64,000 nt of DNA from Marinisporobacter sp. (GCA_025210525.1 JAOARP010000003.1:1-64000), one strand, 5' to 3'. Counted from the stretch's first letter, positions 1 through 7,781 are shown. Notes: generated from the letters alone by a model not told the origin. Numbers and translations are program-made.

Positions 1-594
1 ATAATAACAAAATCCATTAGCAATGATGATAGAATCAATAGAATTATTTTTAAAGGATTCTTTTTTCAATCTTTTATTTGGAGAATGGATTACAAGTCCA
101 CCCTTAGGATCAAATTTACATACCCAACCAAATTCCTTTTGACAAAAGTTTTCTTCTATAGGCATATAGGTTACATTTCTATATAAAAGAAAGGGTGGGA
201 TTTCACTAAGCACTTTGTTGTTTATAAGGATACTGGAGGTTGAAAGGGTTGCTGTATTTTTCTTTTTATTTTTACTTTTTCTAATAAGATCCTTATAACC
301 TGCTGTTATATCTGATTGATCGAGTGTAAGAATTTTTTCATATCGGTCATTCCATTTGGTTTCTACCCCTAAAAACCGAGCATCATAATAAGTCATGGGC
401 ATATAAGTAGTGCCATTATACTGTATTAAAGGATACTTTCTAAAATCATTATTTAAGACATAGCCATTGATTTTTATAGGAAAATCAGGCAAAGTCACTG
501 TAACCTTTTTTTCCTCAGTAAAGCCATAGGTAGGCATTAAAAATATGAATAAAATGATTATACTGATGATGGTTTTACGTCCTTTTTGCATCAT
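1..594 (-). CDS. Secreted stalk-domain (copper amine oxidase N-like) protein, 3' end cut by window edge
   Basis: An open frame runs from an ATG at 594 (second ATG at 591) to the left edge without a stop, giving 198 residues. An AGGAGG-type site lies just upstream at about 602-608. The N-terminus is a signal peptide: a basic start, about 17 hydrophobic residues, then PTYGFTEEKK. The mature part has paired segments of the type VTLPDFPIKINGY and YNGTTYMPMTYYDARFLGVE, the hallmark of the copper-amine-oxidase N-terminal stalk domain common in surface proteins of Clostridia. The family is usually structural; no enzyme domain is visible in the part shown. A broken protein of the same general type lies at 12384-12846. 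Family call is moderate; secretion is well supported. Confidence 0.7.
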   Translation of the reverse strand, partial: MMQKGRKTIISIIILFIFLMPTYGFTEEKKVTVTLPDFPIKINGYVLNNDFRKYPLIQYNGTTYMPMTYYDARFLGVETKWNDRYEKILTLDQSDITAGYKDLIRKSKNKKKNTATLSTSSILINNKVLSEIPPFLLYRNVTYMPIEENFCQKEFGWVCKFDPKGGLVIHSPNKRLKKESFKNNSIDSIIIANGFCYY

Positions 595-719
595 ATATTT
601 TTCCTCCTTTGATAGACATAGATCATATAGGATGATTCTATACTATTTTTACAGAATTGTAAAATAGAGGAATGTTTCTCCCTTGAGTATAAAAACTATT
701 AGGAACTAGAAATTTGATA

Positions 720-776
720 TTGACACAATGAAAGTCTTAATATAACATTGTTATATAACAATGTTATATTAAGGAG
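720..776 (+). promoter_or_regulatory. Promoter with 38-bp perfect palindromic operator before the TetR gene
   Basis: A consensus -35 TTGACA is at 720-725 with an AT-rich -10 region from about 741. Positions 736-773 form a perfect 38-bp inverted repeat centred between 754 and 755, with arms reading CTTAATATAACATTGTTAT. It ends at the AAGGAG ribosome site (771-776) of the gene starting at 783. TetR proteins commonly repress their own promoter through such palindromes, so autoregulation is the natural inference. The same sequence could also form a hairpin in the mRNA leader. Confidence 0.85.
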
Positions 777-782
777 AAATAT

Positions 783-1400
783 ATGCCACGTAAAGAGAAA
801 TATACTAAAAATGAGATTCTTGATATTGCTTTTCAACTATTAAGAACAGAAGGTCAATCAAACCTAACTGTTCGCTCCATCGCAAGCAAACTTCAAACTA
901 CTGTTATCCCCATATACAGTAAGTTTGAGAACATGGATACCCTCAACAAGGCTCTTGCATGGAAATCAGCAGACTTACTTATTGAATATCAACAACGGGA
1001 TTATTATGAAGGTTCTATCAATTATTGGGTAAATTCTGGGATGGGCTATCTGATTTTTGCAAGAGAGGAGAAAAACTTATTTCGCCAAATGTTTTTTAAC
1101 AATTTTGATTTTCTTTCTAAAGAGATTCTGGACTATATTCTTGCTAGGAATATTGAAATGATGAAACAACGACTTCCATTCAAGCACTTTGAACAGGATG
1201 AAGATAAAATTTTTCTTCAGAAGCACTGGTTCTATGTACACGGTATTGCTTCTTTAATTGTAGTAGATGCCATCAATGATGTTAGTAATGATGAATTATT
1301 GCGGCTTCTATATTTAAATGAAAATCATCTGGGTTGCACCCATTGTCATCATGAAAAATGTAATCATCTAAAAAAAGGAAAGGATGAGCAAAATGAGTAA
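783..1400 (+). CDS. TetR-family transcriptional regulator with Cys/His-rich C-terminus
   Basis: A 205-residue protein with a TetR-type N-terminal helix-turn-helix (about residues 10-55; NLTVRSIASKLQTTVIPIYS) followed by a helical ligand-binding region. The C-terminus is unusual: C184, C187, H188, H189, C192 and H194 in a CTHCHHEKCNH cluster, which looks like a metal site. The start follows AAGGAG closely and lies behind a perfect palindromic operator. The stop codon overlaps the start of the downstream methyltransferase, so the two are co-transcribed and probably translationally coupled. The family call rests on the HTH and length; the inducer is unknown. Metal or redox sensing by the tail is inference. 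Confidence 0.85.
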   Translation: MPRKEKYTKNEILDIAFQLLRTEGQSNLTVRSIASKLQTTVIPIYSKFENMDTLNKALAWKSADLLIEYQQRDYYEGSINYWVNSGMGYLIFAREEKNLFRQMFFNNFDFLSKEILDYILARNIEMMKQRLPFKHFEQDEDKIFLQKHWFYVHGIASLIVVDAINDVSNDELLRLLYLNENHLGCTHCHHEKCNHLKKGKDEQNE

Positions 1401-1950
1401 ACCTTCTGTATGCCCCTGGTGGATAGGATATATCCTCGCAAGTCCCTTAAGAAAATTGCGTCAAAATCCAATCAAAATTCTTGATCCCTATATTTATTCA
1501 GGAAATAAGATCTTAGATGTAGGATGCGGTATGGGTTATTTTAGTGTTGAGATGGCTAAATTGGTCGGTGATATTGGAAAAGTCTATTGCGTCGATTTGC
1601 AGGAAAAGATGTTAAAAGGTCTACAGGGTAGAGCGAAAAAGCGGAATGTCCACCATCAGATTATACCTATTCAATGTAGCTATCAATCATTAAATATCAA
1701 CCATTTGAAAGAGTCCATTGATTTTGCATTAGCTTTTGCTGTAATCCATGAGGTTCCAGATAAAGATCGTTTTTTTAAAGAAATTCATGATAGTTTAAAG
1801 GAAGGTGGAAAGCTTCTATTTTCAGAACCAAAAGGACATGTCCGCAAAGAAAATTTTGATGTATCTCTTGACGTAGCTAAATCTATCGGTTTTAATATTG
1901 GGGAAACTATTGATATTTCAGGCAGTATTAGCATAATTCTAGAAAAGTAG
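1393..1950 (+). CDS. Class I SAM-dependent methyltransferase
   Basis: A 185-residue Rossmann-fold methyltransferase. Motif I is ILDVGCGMGYFSVEMA, the acidic residue of motif II is in KVYCVDLQEKML, and a later LFSEPKG strand fits motif VI. The N-terminal CPWWIGYILASPLR segment is typical of a small uncharacterised methyltransferase group. I chose the ATG at 1393 because AAAGGA precedes it by about seven bases; an in-frame ATG at 1384 is also possible. It overlaps the end of the TetR gene, so that regulator very likely controls it. The substrate cannot be read from the sequence. Metal or metalloid methylation would suit the Cys-rich regulator but is speculation. Confidence 0.8.
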   Translation: MSKPSVCPWWIGYILASPLRKLRQNPIKILDPYIYSGNKILDVGCGMGYFSVEMAKLVGDIGKVYCVDLQEKMLKGLQGRAKKRNVHHQIIPIQCSYQSLNINHLKESIDFALAFAVIHEVPDKDRFFKEIHDSLKEGGKLLFSEPKGHVRKENFDVSLDVAKSIGFNIGETIDISGSISIILEK

Positions 1951-2018
1951 ATAGAAGATGGAATTTTGGGGATATAAGCTAGTAGTCCTTTAGCACTAAT
2001 GAATACGATCTATCTCCA

Positions 2019-2047
2019 TTGACGAATAGCATAGAAAGGATTATAAT
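2019..2047 (+). promoter_or_regulatory. Sigma-A type promoter for thiM-thiE
   Basis: TTGACG at 2019-2024 and TATAAT at 2042-2047 are separated by exactly 17 bases, just upstream of the TPP riboswitch. The same promoter, with the same spacing and similar flanks, occurs at 19042-19070 before the second TPP riboswitch. Confidence 0.9.
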
Positions 2048-2070
2048 AAGCTTGATTCTAATTAAATATA

Positions 2071-2160
2071 AAAAGGGGAGCTTGTGCAAACAGGCTGAGA
2101 TGAAATCTAATGTGATGAAGACTCTATAACCTGATCTAGATAATGCTAGCGTAGGGAAAA
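2071..2160 (+). promoter_or_regulatory. TPP riboswitch (THI element)
   Basis: The conserved THI-box blocks are present in order: GGGGAGCTTGTGC, CAGGCTGAGATGAAA, then ACTCTATAACCTGATCTAGA and TAATGCTAGCGTAGGGA. These match the P2/P3 pyrimidine-sensor helix (CTGAGA) and the pyrophosphate-sensor helix (ACCTGATC...GCTAGCGTAGGGA) of the thiamine pyrophosphate aptamer. It lies between a promoter and a terminator hairpin ahead of thiM, so it should shut off transcription when TPP is abundant. Confidence 0.97.
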
Positions 2161-2172
2161 AATTGATAATTT

Positions 2173-2203
2173 GCATGTTCCCTTTCTGGAGACATGCTTT
2201 TTA
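2173..2203 (+). terminator. Riboswitch expression-platform terminator
   Basis: GCATGTTCCC (2173-2182) pairs with GGAGACATGC (2188-2197), followed by TTTTTATTT. It sits directly after the TPP aptamer and is the expected intrinsic terminator. Further downstream a 12-bp palindrome TCCCTAAAGGGA (2239-2250) overlaps the thiM ribosome site. Confidence 0.88.
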
Positions 2204-2259
2204 TTTAGGTAAAAGAACTTCACATAGATCCACTCGTATCCCTAAAGGGAGATGTTAAG

Positions 2260-3084
2260 ATGTTTGAAAAATTATTAGAAAACCTAGAAAAGAATCCACC
2301 CCTTGTACATCATATTACCAATTATGTAACGGTAAATGATTGTGCAAATATTGTCTTAGCAGCAGGGGGGTCACCTCTTATGGCAGATGATGGTGAAGAG
2401 GTAGAAGATATTGTAGCTATAAGCAGTGTATTGTATATCAATATAGGGACTTTAAACAAAAGAACTATTAAGTCTATGATCAAAGCAGGAAAGAAGGCAA
2501 ACGAAAAAGGAATTCCCGTAATCCTTGATCCAGTAGGGGTAGGGGCTTCTCAATTAAGAAACGAAGCCATAAAGAAGTTAATAGAGAATGTTCATTTTTC
2601 AGTTATTAAAGGGAATATGTCTGAAATGAAAGCACTCTATACCCATGCAAAAAATACAGGGGGAGTAGATGTACAAGAAGAACATATGATTCATGATCAT
2701 AATCTAGATGAAAATATTGAATTTGTCAAAGCTGTAGCCCGTAAATTCAAATGTATCATAGCTATTACAGGCGCTATTGATATAATAAGTGATGGGGAAA
2801 AGACATGTTTCGTTCGTAATGGACACCCAATGATGGCTAAAATAACAGGAACAGGTTGTATGACAGGAAGTGTTATTGCAACATTTTGTGCTCCCAATAA
2901 AGAAAATTATTTAGAAGCTACTATTATGGCTATTGCAGCTATGGGCATATGTGGAGAACTTGCTCATGAAAAGGTTACAAAAAGATCTGAAGGAAGCAGT
3001 AGCTTTAGAAATCATTTGATTGATACTATGAGTTTAATGGATGTAAATAAATTAAAAGAAGGTGCTAAAATTGAATTTAAATAA
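2260..3084 (+). CDS. thiM: Hydroxyethylthiazole kinase
   Basis: A 274-residue protein of normal ThiM length. It phosphorylates 4-methyl-5-(2-hydroxyethyl)thiazole with ATP in thiamine salvage in the cytoplasm. Recognisable motifs are VHHITNYVTVNDCAN near residue 16, the VILDPVGVGAS segment, and the C-terminal GTGCMTGSVIA anion-hole/nucleotide motif with the conserved Cys. The start ATG follows GGGAG. It is the first gene behind the TPP riboswitch, and thiE follows with overlap, so thiazole phosphate made here feeds ThiE. No thiD or thiC is present in the window, consistent with a salvage rather than a de novo locus. Confidence 0.95.
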   Translation: MFEKLLENLEKNPPLVHHITNYVTVNDCANIVLAAGGSPLMADDGEEVEDIVAISSVLYINIGTLNKRTIKSMIKAGKKANEKGIPVILDPVGVGASQLRNEAIKKLIENVHFSVIKGNMSEMKALYTHAKNTGGVDVQEEHMIHDHNLDENIEFVKAVARKFKCIIAITGAIDIISDGEKTCFVRNGHPMMAKITGTGCMTGSVIATFCAPNKENYLEATIMAIAAMGICGELAHEKVTKRSEGSSSFRNHLIDTMSLMDVNKLKEGAKIEFK

Positions 3085-3706
3085 AAAAGCATTGCAGCTA
3101 TATCTCGTAACAGATTCTAGCTGGACAAAGGAAAAAACATTGATGGAGCAGGTAAAAGAAAGCTTAGAAGAGGGGGTAACCTTTTTACAATTAAGAGAGA
3201 AAAGCTTAGACCATGATCCATTTTTAGCATTAGCTAAAGAAATGAAGGAATTATCTCATTTCTTTCAAGTACCCTTTGTGATTAATGATAATGTAAAGAT
3301 TGCTCTAGAAAGTGATGCAGATGGAATCCACATCGGACAAAAGGATATGCCTATAGAAGAGGCGAGAAAATTAATGGGAAAAGATAAGCTTTTAGGGGTT
3401 TCAGTAGGAAATGTTGAAGAAGCTCTTTTAGCAGAAAAATTAGGTGCAGATTATTTAGGGGTAGGGGCAATGTTTTCAACAGATACAAAGAAAGATGCAA
3501 AGAATGTTCCTATTGAAACTTTAAAGAATATATGTGAAGCTGTTCATATCCCTGTAGTGGCTATTGGAGGAATCAATAAAGAGAATATTTTAAACTTAAA
3601 AAATAGTGGTGCCAATGGTGTAGCAGTGATTTCTGCAATCCTTGCAAAGAAGGATATCAAAAAGGCAACCAAGGAGCTAAAAAATATTTGTGAAAAAATA
3701 TTTTAA
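3071..3706 (+). CDS. thiE: Thiamine-phosphate synthase
   Basis: About 211 residues, a TIM-barrel ThiE that joins hydroxymethylpyrimidine pyrophosphate and thiazole phosphate to make thiamine phosphate. Motifs in order are LYLVTDS, TFLQLREKSL, the HIGQKDMP pyrophosphate segment, GVSVGN, and VAIGGINKENI near the C-terminus. The frame overlaps the end of thiM. I prefer the TTG at 3071 because AAGGTG at 3058-3063 is well spaced; a GTG at 3062 would sit on top of the ribosome site. A fragment of the same two genes is found at 20586-20716, so this is the surviving copy. Confidence 0.95.
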   Translation: MNLNKKALQLYLVTDSSWTKEKTLMEQVKESLEEGVTFLQLREKSLDHDPFLALAKEMKELSHFFQVPFVINDNVKIALESDADGIHIGQKDMPIEEARKLMGKDKLLGVSVGNVEEALLAEKLGADYLGVGAMFSTDTKKDAKNVPIETLKNICEAVHIPVVAIGGINKENILNLKNSGANGVAVISAILAKKDIKKATKELKNICEKIF

Positions 3707-3740
3707 AGCATCATCCCTTTTAGAAATGGGTGTATAAATG

Positions 3741-3779
3741 AATTCAGGTGAGGTAGAATCCTCATCTGAATTTTTTTTA
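3741..3779 (+). terminator. Intrinsic terminator after thiE
   Basis: A 13-bp stem, AATTCAGGTGAGG (3741-3753) with CCTCATCTGAATT (3760-3772), loop of six, then a run of T residues. It ends the riboswitch-controlled operon. Confidence 0.93.
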
Positions 3780-3787
3780 TTTTTCTA

Positions 3788-3866
3788 TTGACAGCGAATA
3801 GAATAAATGATAAATTGAAGGTGTAATATATCAGTGATGTATTAGAAATGTATTACTGATATGTTA
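3788..3866 (+). promoter_or_regulatory. Promoter -35 and inverted-repeat operator before the BenE-type gene
   Basis: TTGACA is at 3788-3793. Downstream, ATATCAGTGAT (3828-3838) and ATTACTGATAT (3852-3862) form an inverted repeat with 10 of 11 positions paired and a 13-base spacer; pairing extends a few bases outward. It lies 45 bases before the transporter ATG. The GntR/FadR-type regulator at 6709 is the obvious candidate to bind here, but that is inference. The -10 element is not clear. Confidence 0.6.
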
Positions 3867-3910
3867 TAAAATGATTTTATTTTAATTCATCTAATAATAG
3901 GAGGGTTAGC

Positions 3911-5215
3911 ATGGAAAAAAACAATAGTATTTTACAAGGACTCAAGGATTTACCAAAGCATTTAAATTCTAAGACAATCAGTTCTGGTGTTATTGCAGGG
4001 ATCTTTGGTTGGTGTACAGCATTGATTTTATTTGCTAATGGAAATGCATGTGGATGGTCTATGCAAGAAACATCATCATGGATCTTTGCATGTTGGGTAT
4101 TTGGACCGATTTTAGGAATCATTTTATCATTAAAATATAAAGAACCCATTCCAGGTGCATGGTCAATTTCAGGAGCTGCCATTGTTGTTTCGGGAGCAGG
4201 AGCTGGATATTCCTTACAACAATTATGTACAGGCTTTTTATTAGCAGGTATTTTAGTATTCATTCTAGGGGTTACAGGGTTAATCAGTAAGGTAATGAAA
4301 TATTTACCGATGCCTATCGTTATGGGAATGACTGCAGGATGTTTATTCAAATTTGTTACAAATATGGTTACATTTATATTCGCTTGGTCAAGTAAAATCA
4401 ATGAACCGAATCATGGGAAATATTTATTCATTGCCTTTCTTGCCATTGCTGCATGGTTAATCTTTACAAAATTAAAACCAGTTCTTAAGGTGATTCCACC
4501 AATTTTAGCAGCATTTGCAGTTGTCATTGTATGTGTATTTGCCTTTGGACTGTATGATGCATCTGCATTACAAGGAATTCAATTCTATGGACCTAAGTTT
4601 ATTGGGTATTCATTTGAAAATGTTGGAGGCGTATTTATTTCTGTATCCCTTCCACTAGCTTTACTTGTAATTGGTGCTGAAAATGCTCAAGCCATCGGTG
4701 TATTAAAAAGCCAAAATTATGAGCCACCAGTAAAAAGCATGACCATTTGGTCAGGAATCGGTGGAATCGTTACATCTATGTTTGGAGGACATAATGCAAA
4801 TATTGCAGGGCCTATGACTGCCATTGTTGCATCTGATGAATCAGGAGAAAACAAGGATGACCGTTATGCGGCTTCTGTAGTATGTGGGGTATGGTGTTCT
4901 ATCATTGGAATCTTTGCAAGTTTATTTGTACCTTTCCTAAGTACAATGCCTCTTAAATTAATCTATCTAGTTGCAGGTTTAGCAATGGTAGGGGTTATTT
5001 TATCATCATTACAAGCAGCCTTTAAAGGTGATCAATTCCAAATATCAGCTTTCTTTGCATTCTTTGTAGCATTATCACAAAAATCATTCTTAGGAATTGG
5101 TTCAGCCTTTTGGGCATTATTAATTGGAATTATTGTTGCAGCAGTATTAGAAACGACAGATTTAAAAGAAATCATTCATGAAGCGAATGAAGAAAAAGAA
5201 GTTATTCGTGCATAG
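3911..5215 (+). CDS. BenE-family (benzoate/H+ symporter-like) membrane transporter
   Basis: A 434-residue polytopic membrane protein with about 11-12 hydrophobic segments. Signature stretches are SSGVIAGIFGWCTALILFAN near the N-terminus, the SISGAAIVVSGAGAGYS re-entrant-like segment, and the GGHNANIAGPMTAIVAS motif around residue 300. These fit the BenE family within the larger nucleobase/sulfate-type transporter fold. Family members move aromatic acids such as benzoate with protons, but the substrate here is unproven. ATAGGAGGG precedes the ATG. It is followed after a short gap by an FAD oxidoreductase and then a GntR regulator, suggesting uptake and oxidation of a small organic acid. Confidence 0.8.
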   Translation: MEKNNSILQGLKDLPKHLNSKTISSGVIAGIFGWCTALILFANGNACGWSMQETSSWIFACWVFGPILGIILSLKYKEPIPGAWSISGAAIVVSGAGAGYSLQQLCTGFLLAGILVFILGVTGLISKVMKYLPMPIVMGMTAGCLFKFVTNMVTFIFAWSSKINEPNHGKYLFIAFLAIAAWLIFTKLKPVLKVIPPILAAFAVVIVCVFAFGLYDASALQGIQFYGPKFIGYSFENVGGVFISVSLPLALLVIGAENAQAIGVLKSQNYEPPVKSMTIWSGIGGIVTSMFGGHNANIAGPMTAIVASDESGENKDDRYAASVVCGVWCSIIGIFASLFVPFLSTMPLKLIYLVAGLAMVGVILSSLQAAFKGDQFQISAFFAFFVALSQKSFLGIGSAFWALLIGIIVAAVLETTDLKEIIHEANEEKEVIRA

Positions 5216-5238
5216 AATGAAGATTGATGAGGTGGATT

Positions 5239-6597
5239 ATGAAAAAATATAGACAAATGGTTGTATATGACACAAATTGTGATTTACCAATTTATGATGA
5301 AGTAGATGTTTTAGTTGCAGGGGGAGGTTCTGCTGGTATAGCTGCTGCGGAAACAGCAGCAAGACATAATAATAAAACATTGTTGATTGAAAGACTTGGT
5401 TTCTTAGGAGGAGCCGCAGTTGCTGGTTATTCAGGAACGATTTGTGGGATGTATTATGGGTGTGAAAATCCAATAGAAGAAGAAGCAAAGCAAGCAGTTT
5501 TTGGATGGACCAATAAATTTTATGAAGCCATGAAAGAAAAAAATGGTGTTACAGAGCCACAACCTTATGGAAAGACTTTCTTAGTTCCCCATGATCCTCA
5601 AATTTTCAAAGAAGTTGCAGAAGATATGATTCTTGCAGCTGGAGCAAAAATTCTTTATCACTCTACCATCATGGGTGTGATTAAAGATGGGGATGCTTTT
5701 AAGGGAGTCGTTATTGATACGAAAAGTGGTTTGGCTCAAATCAGAGCAAAGGTAATGATTGATGCAACAGGGGATGCAGATATTATTTATCGTGCTGGAT
5801 ATGACTATACAATGGGGGATAATGGCGTTATTCAAAATCCAACTATGATTTTCCGTCTTGGTGGTGTTGATGTAAAGAAATTCTTTGAATATTGGGGAGA
5901 AGATAGAATTTCTCCTGATAAAGTAACAGAAGCCATGAAAAAAGCCAATGAAAAAGGTGCAAATCTTCCTAGATTAAAGGTTTGGGTATACCATACAACA
6001 AGACCAAATGAATTATTCATGAATGTTACACTGATTACGGGTAAGGATGGACGTGCACTCAATGTATGTGATCCAGATGATCATACAGAAGCAGAGGAAG
6101 TTGCTCGTAAGCAAGTAAGAGAATATGCAAAATTCTTTAAAGAAAATATACCAGGTTGTGAATTGTCATTCGTCAATGATTTATCTTGTGAAGTGGGTGT
6201 TAGACAAACAAGAAGTATTGTAGGGATTGATAAAATCTGTAATGATGATGTGAAGAATGCTAGAAAAAGAAGTGATGGAATTGTAGCTTGTCCATGGCCT
6301 ATTGAACTACATAAAGGGGAACAACCCTATTTATTCTGGTTGATTAACGATTATTATGAAATTCCTTTTGGTGCTTTAGTTCCTAAGATTGGTGAAAATC
6401 TTATTGTAGCAGGGAGAAATCTATGTGCAGAGCATCATGCACTAGCAAGCTGTCGTGTGGTGGCTCAATGCTTTGGATATGGACATGCAGCTGGACTTGC
6501 AGCTAATAAAGCAGTGAAAGAAAATATCAGATTTAGAGATATAAAGGGTGAAGAGATTAGAAGATTATTAAATGTAGAAGATGCTCGTTTAGATTAA
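5239..6597 (+). CDS. FAD-dependent oxidoreductase (FAD_oxidored family)
   Basis: About 452 residues. The N-terminal dinucleotide-binding motif is VDVLVAGGGSAGIAAAETAA, followed by LLIERLGFLGGAAVAGYSG, a typical FAD_oxidored (PF12831-type) start. The C-terminal ENLIVAGRNLCAEHHALASC and the AGLAANKAVKEN helix complete the FAD site. I chose the ATG at 5239 because GAGGTGG lies about five bases upstream; earlier in-frame TTG and ATG codons have no ribosome site. The gene follows the transporter by a couple of dozen bases, so they are likely one transcript. The enzyme probably oxidises or reduces the imported substrate in the cytoplasm; the exact reaction is unknown. Confidence 0.82.
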   Translation: MKKYRQMVVYDTNCDLPIYDEVDVLVAGGGSAGIAAAETAARHNNKTLLIERLGFLGGAAVAGYSGTICGMYYGCENPIEEEAKQAVFGWTNKFYEAMKEKNGVTEPQPYGKTFLVPHDPQIFKEVAEDMILAAGAKILYHSTIMGVIKDGDAFKGVVIDTKSGLAQIRAKVMIDATGDADIIYRAGYDYTMGDNGVIQNPTMIFRLGGVDVKKFFEYWGEDRISPDKVTEAMKKANEKGANLPRLKVWVYHTTRPNELFMNVTLITGKDGRALNVCDPDDHTEAEEVARKQVREYAKFFKENIPGCELSFVNDLSCEVGVRQTRSIVGIDKICNDDVKNARKRSDGIVACPWPIELHKGEQPYLFWLINDYYEIPFGALVPKIGENLIVAGRNLCAEHHALASCRVVAQCFGYGHAAGLAANKAVKENIRFRDIKGEEIRRLLNVEDARLD

Positions 6598-6602
6598 ATT
6601 TT

Positions 6603-6641
6603 AAAAGTATAAATGTATCCTATTACATTTATACTTTTTCT
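6603..6641 (+). terminator. Intrinsic terminator after the FAD oxidoreductase gene
   Basis: AAAAGTATAAATGTA (6603-6617) pairs with TACATTTATACTTTT downstream, a near-perfect stem of about 14 bp with a short loop and a T tract. Confidence 0.9.
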
Positions 6642-6651
6642 TTTCTGTATA

Positions 6652-6679
6652 TTGCTAAAACTCCTAACTATGCTATAAT
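6652..6679 (+). promoter_or_regulatory. Promoter of the GntR/FadR gene
   Basis: TTGCTA at 6652-6657 and TATAAT at 6674-6679 with a 16-base spacer, 30 bases upstream of the ATG at 6709. The regulator therefore has its own promoter separate from the transporter operon. Confidence 0.7.
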
Positions 6680-6708
6680 TCAAATAGAAAGCAGAAGGGA
6701 GTAGGGGA

Positions 6709-7404
6709 ATGAAAAAAGATAAGTTTGAAAAAAAGAATGTTGATTTTTTAGTAGATGAAGCAAGTAGAAGAATAGAAGAAATGATTGTTACAGCAGAACT
6801 AAAGCCTGGGGTCATTGTTTCAGAAAAAGAAATCAGTGAACATTTAGGAATTGGACGTACACCTGTCCGTGAAGCTTTGAAACGACTTGAAGGAACACAT
6901 ATGTTTAAATTCTTACCTCGAAAAGGGATTTTGATACGAGTAGTTACAGTAGATGAATTATTATTGCAAATGGAACCAAGAAAAGTCCTAGAAGAATTAG
7001 TTGTAAAAAGAGCTGCCAAATATGCTTTTCCAGAAGAAAGAGAACAACTAAGAAAATTAGCTACTGAATACCGAAAAATTACAGAGGAATGGGCACCTGC
7101 TATTGAAGCTTTAAGAATTGATGATGAATTTAATCGTTTACTTTGTAAAGCCAGCAAAAACCCATTTATTGGTCAAATGTTATTGCCACAACATGCATTA
7201 GCAAGAAGACAATATTATTTAAATTACTTTATTGATAAGGAGCTAACGGCTAGAGTGAATGATAGTCATGCTAGATTAATGGATGCCGTTGCAGATGGAA
7301 ATGTTGAGAAGGCATTAGCTGAATTAGATGAATTGTTTGTTAATCTAAAGCAATTCAACAGTATTAGTCTTTCTACATGGATACAATTAGATCAAGATCA
7401 TTAG
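6709..7404 (+). CDS. GntR-family transcriptional regulator, FadR/FCD subfamily
   Basis: 231 residues. The N-terminal winged helix-turn-helix includes VSEKEISEHLGIGRTPVREALKRLE (about residues 44-68), the signature of the GntR family. The all-helical C-terminal part (about residues 90-225), with spaced acidic and His positions such as DDEFNR and DSHARLMDA, fits the FCD ligand-binding domain, which often binds a metal and a carboxylic acid. Good AGAAGGGAG ribosome site. Its position behind the transporter-oxidoreductase pair suggests it controls that pair, perhaps through the inverted repeat at 3828-3862; neither ligand nor site is proven. Confidence 0.9.
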   Translation: MKKDKFEKKNVDFLVDEASRRIEEMIVTAELKPGVIVSEKEISEHLGIGRTPVREALKRLEGTHMFKFLPRKGILIRVVTVDELLLQMEPRKVLEELVVKRAAKYAFPEEREQLRKLATEYRKITEEWAPAIEALRIDDEFNRLLCKASKNPFIGQMLLPQHALARRQYYLNYFIDKELTARVNDSHARLMDAVADGNVEKALAELDELFVNLKQFNSISLSTWIQLDQDH

Positions 7405-7433
7405 AATTACCATATTAAGGTAGTTCTTTTTTT
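7404..7433 (+). terminator. Intrinsic terminator of the GntR gene
   Basis: An 8-bp stem, GAATTACC (7404-7411) with GGTAGTTC (7419-7426), then seven T residues. The stem starts in the stop codon of the regulator. Confidence 0.92.
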
Positions 7434-7575
7434 GTGTGGAGTTTTAGGATAGGAGACCATAATAAGATTTTGTGTATTTTTAGAATATTTCAAAGAATTT
7501 TAAAATGGTGGTATGATATGGGTATTAAAAGAATTATAATGAAGATTTAACTATTTTCTATGAAAATAGTTGAAA

Positions 7576-7720
7576 GGCGATGGAATCATATCTAATGAAA
7601 AATTCCTAAAATAATGAAGCTTTCACGAGTCAAAAAATTATAAAATTACCTTTACTACAAAATGATATGAGAGCACAATATATCGGAAAAATGGCAGAAC
7701 ATTTTAAGAATGTTTATTGA
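7576..7720 (+). pseudogene. Deletion remnant of the small-protein/ArsA ATPase gene pair
   Basis: The 5' part (7576-7612) matches the leader and first codons of the small gene at 20890: GGCGATGGAATCAT then tct-aat-gaa-aaa. The start codon has become ATA. It is joined directly to 7616-7720, which reads EAFTSQKIIKLPLLQNDM and continues to AEHFKNVY before the stop. This is the last 35 codons of the ArsA-type ATPase whose intact copy ends at 22136. All sequence between, about 1.1 kb in the intact copy, is missing. It is therefore a dead fragment of a second copy of the 20890-22136 gene pair. Confidence 0.85.
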
Positions 7721-7781
7721 TCTTAGAAAATATATTTTTGTCAGGCTTGAAAATTGCACTTATTTAAGCCTAACCTATAGT

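Noticed and set aside
3877-4401. Long open frame opposite the BenE-type gene
   Set aside because: Shadow frame with no ribosome site and low-complexity, Pro-rich protein; the plus-strand gene explains the region.
7743-7771. AGGCTT/AAGCCT hairpin as a terminator
   Set aside because: The stem is only six bases with a long loop and no T tract on either strand.
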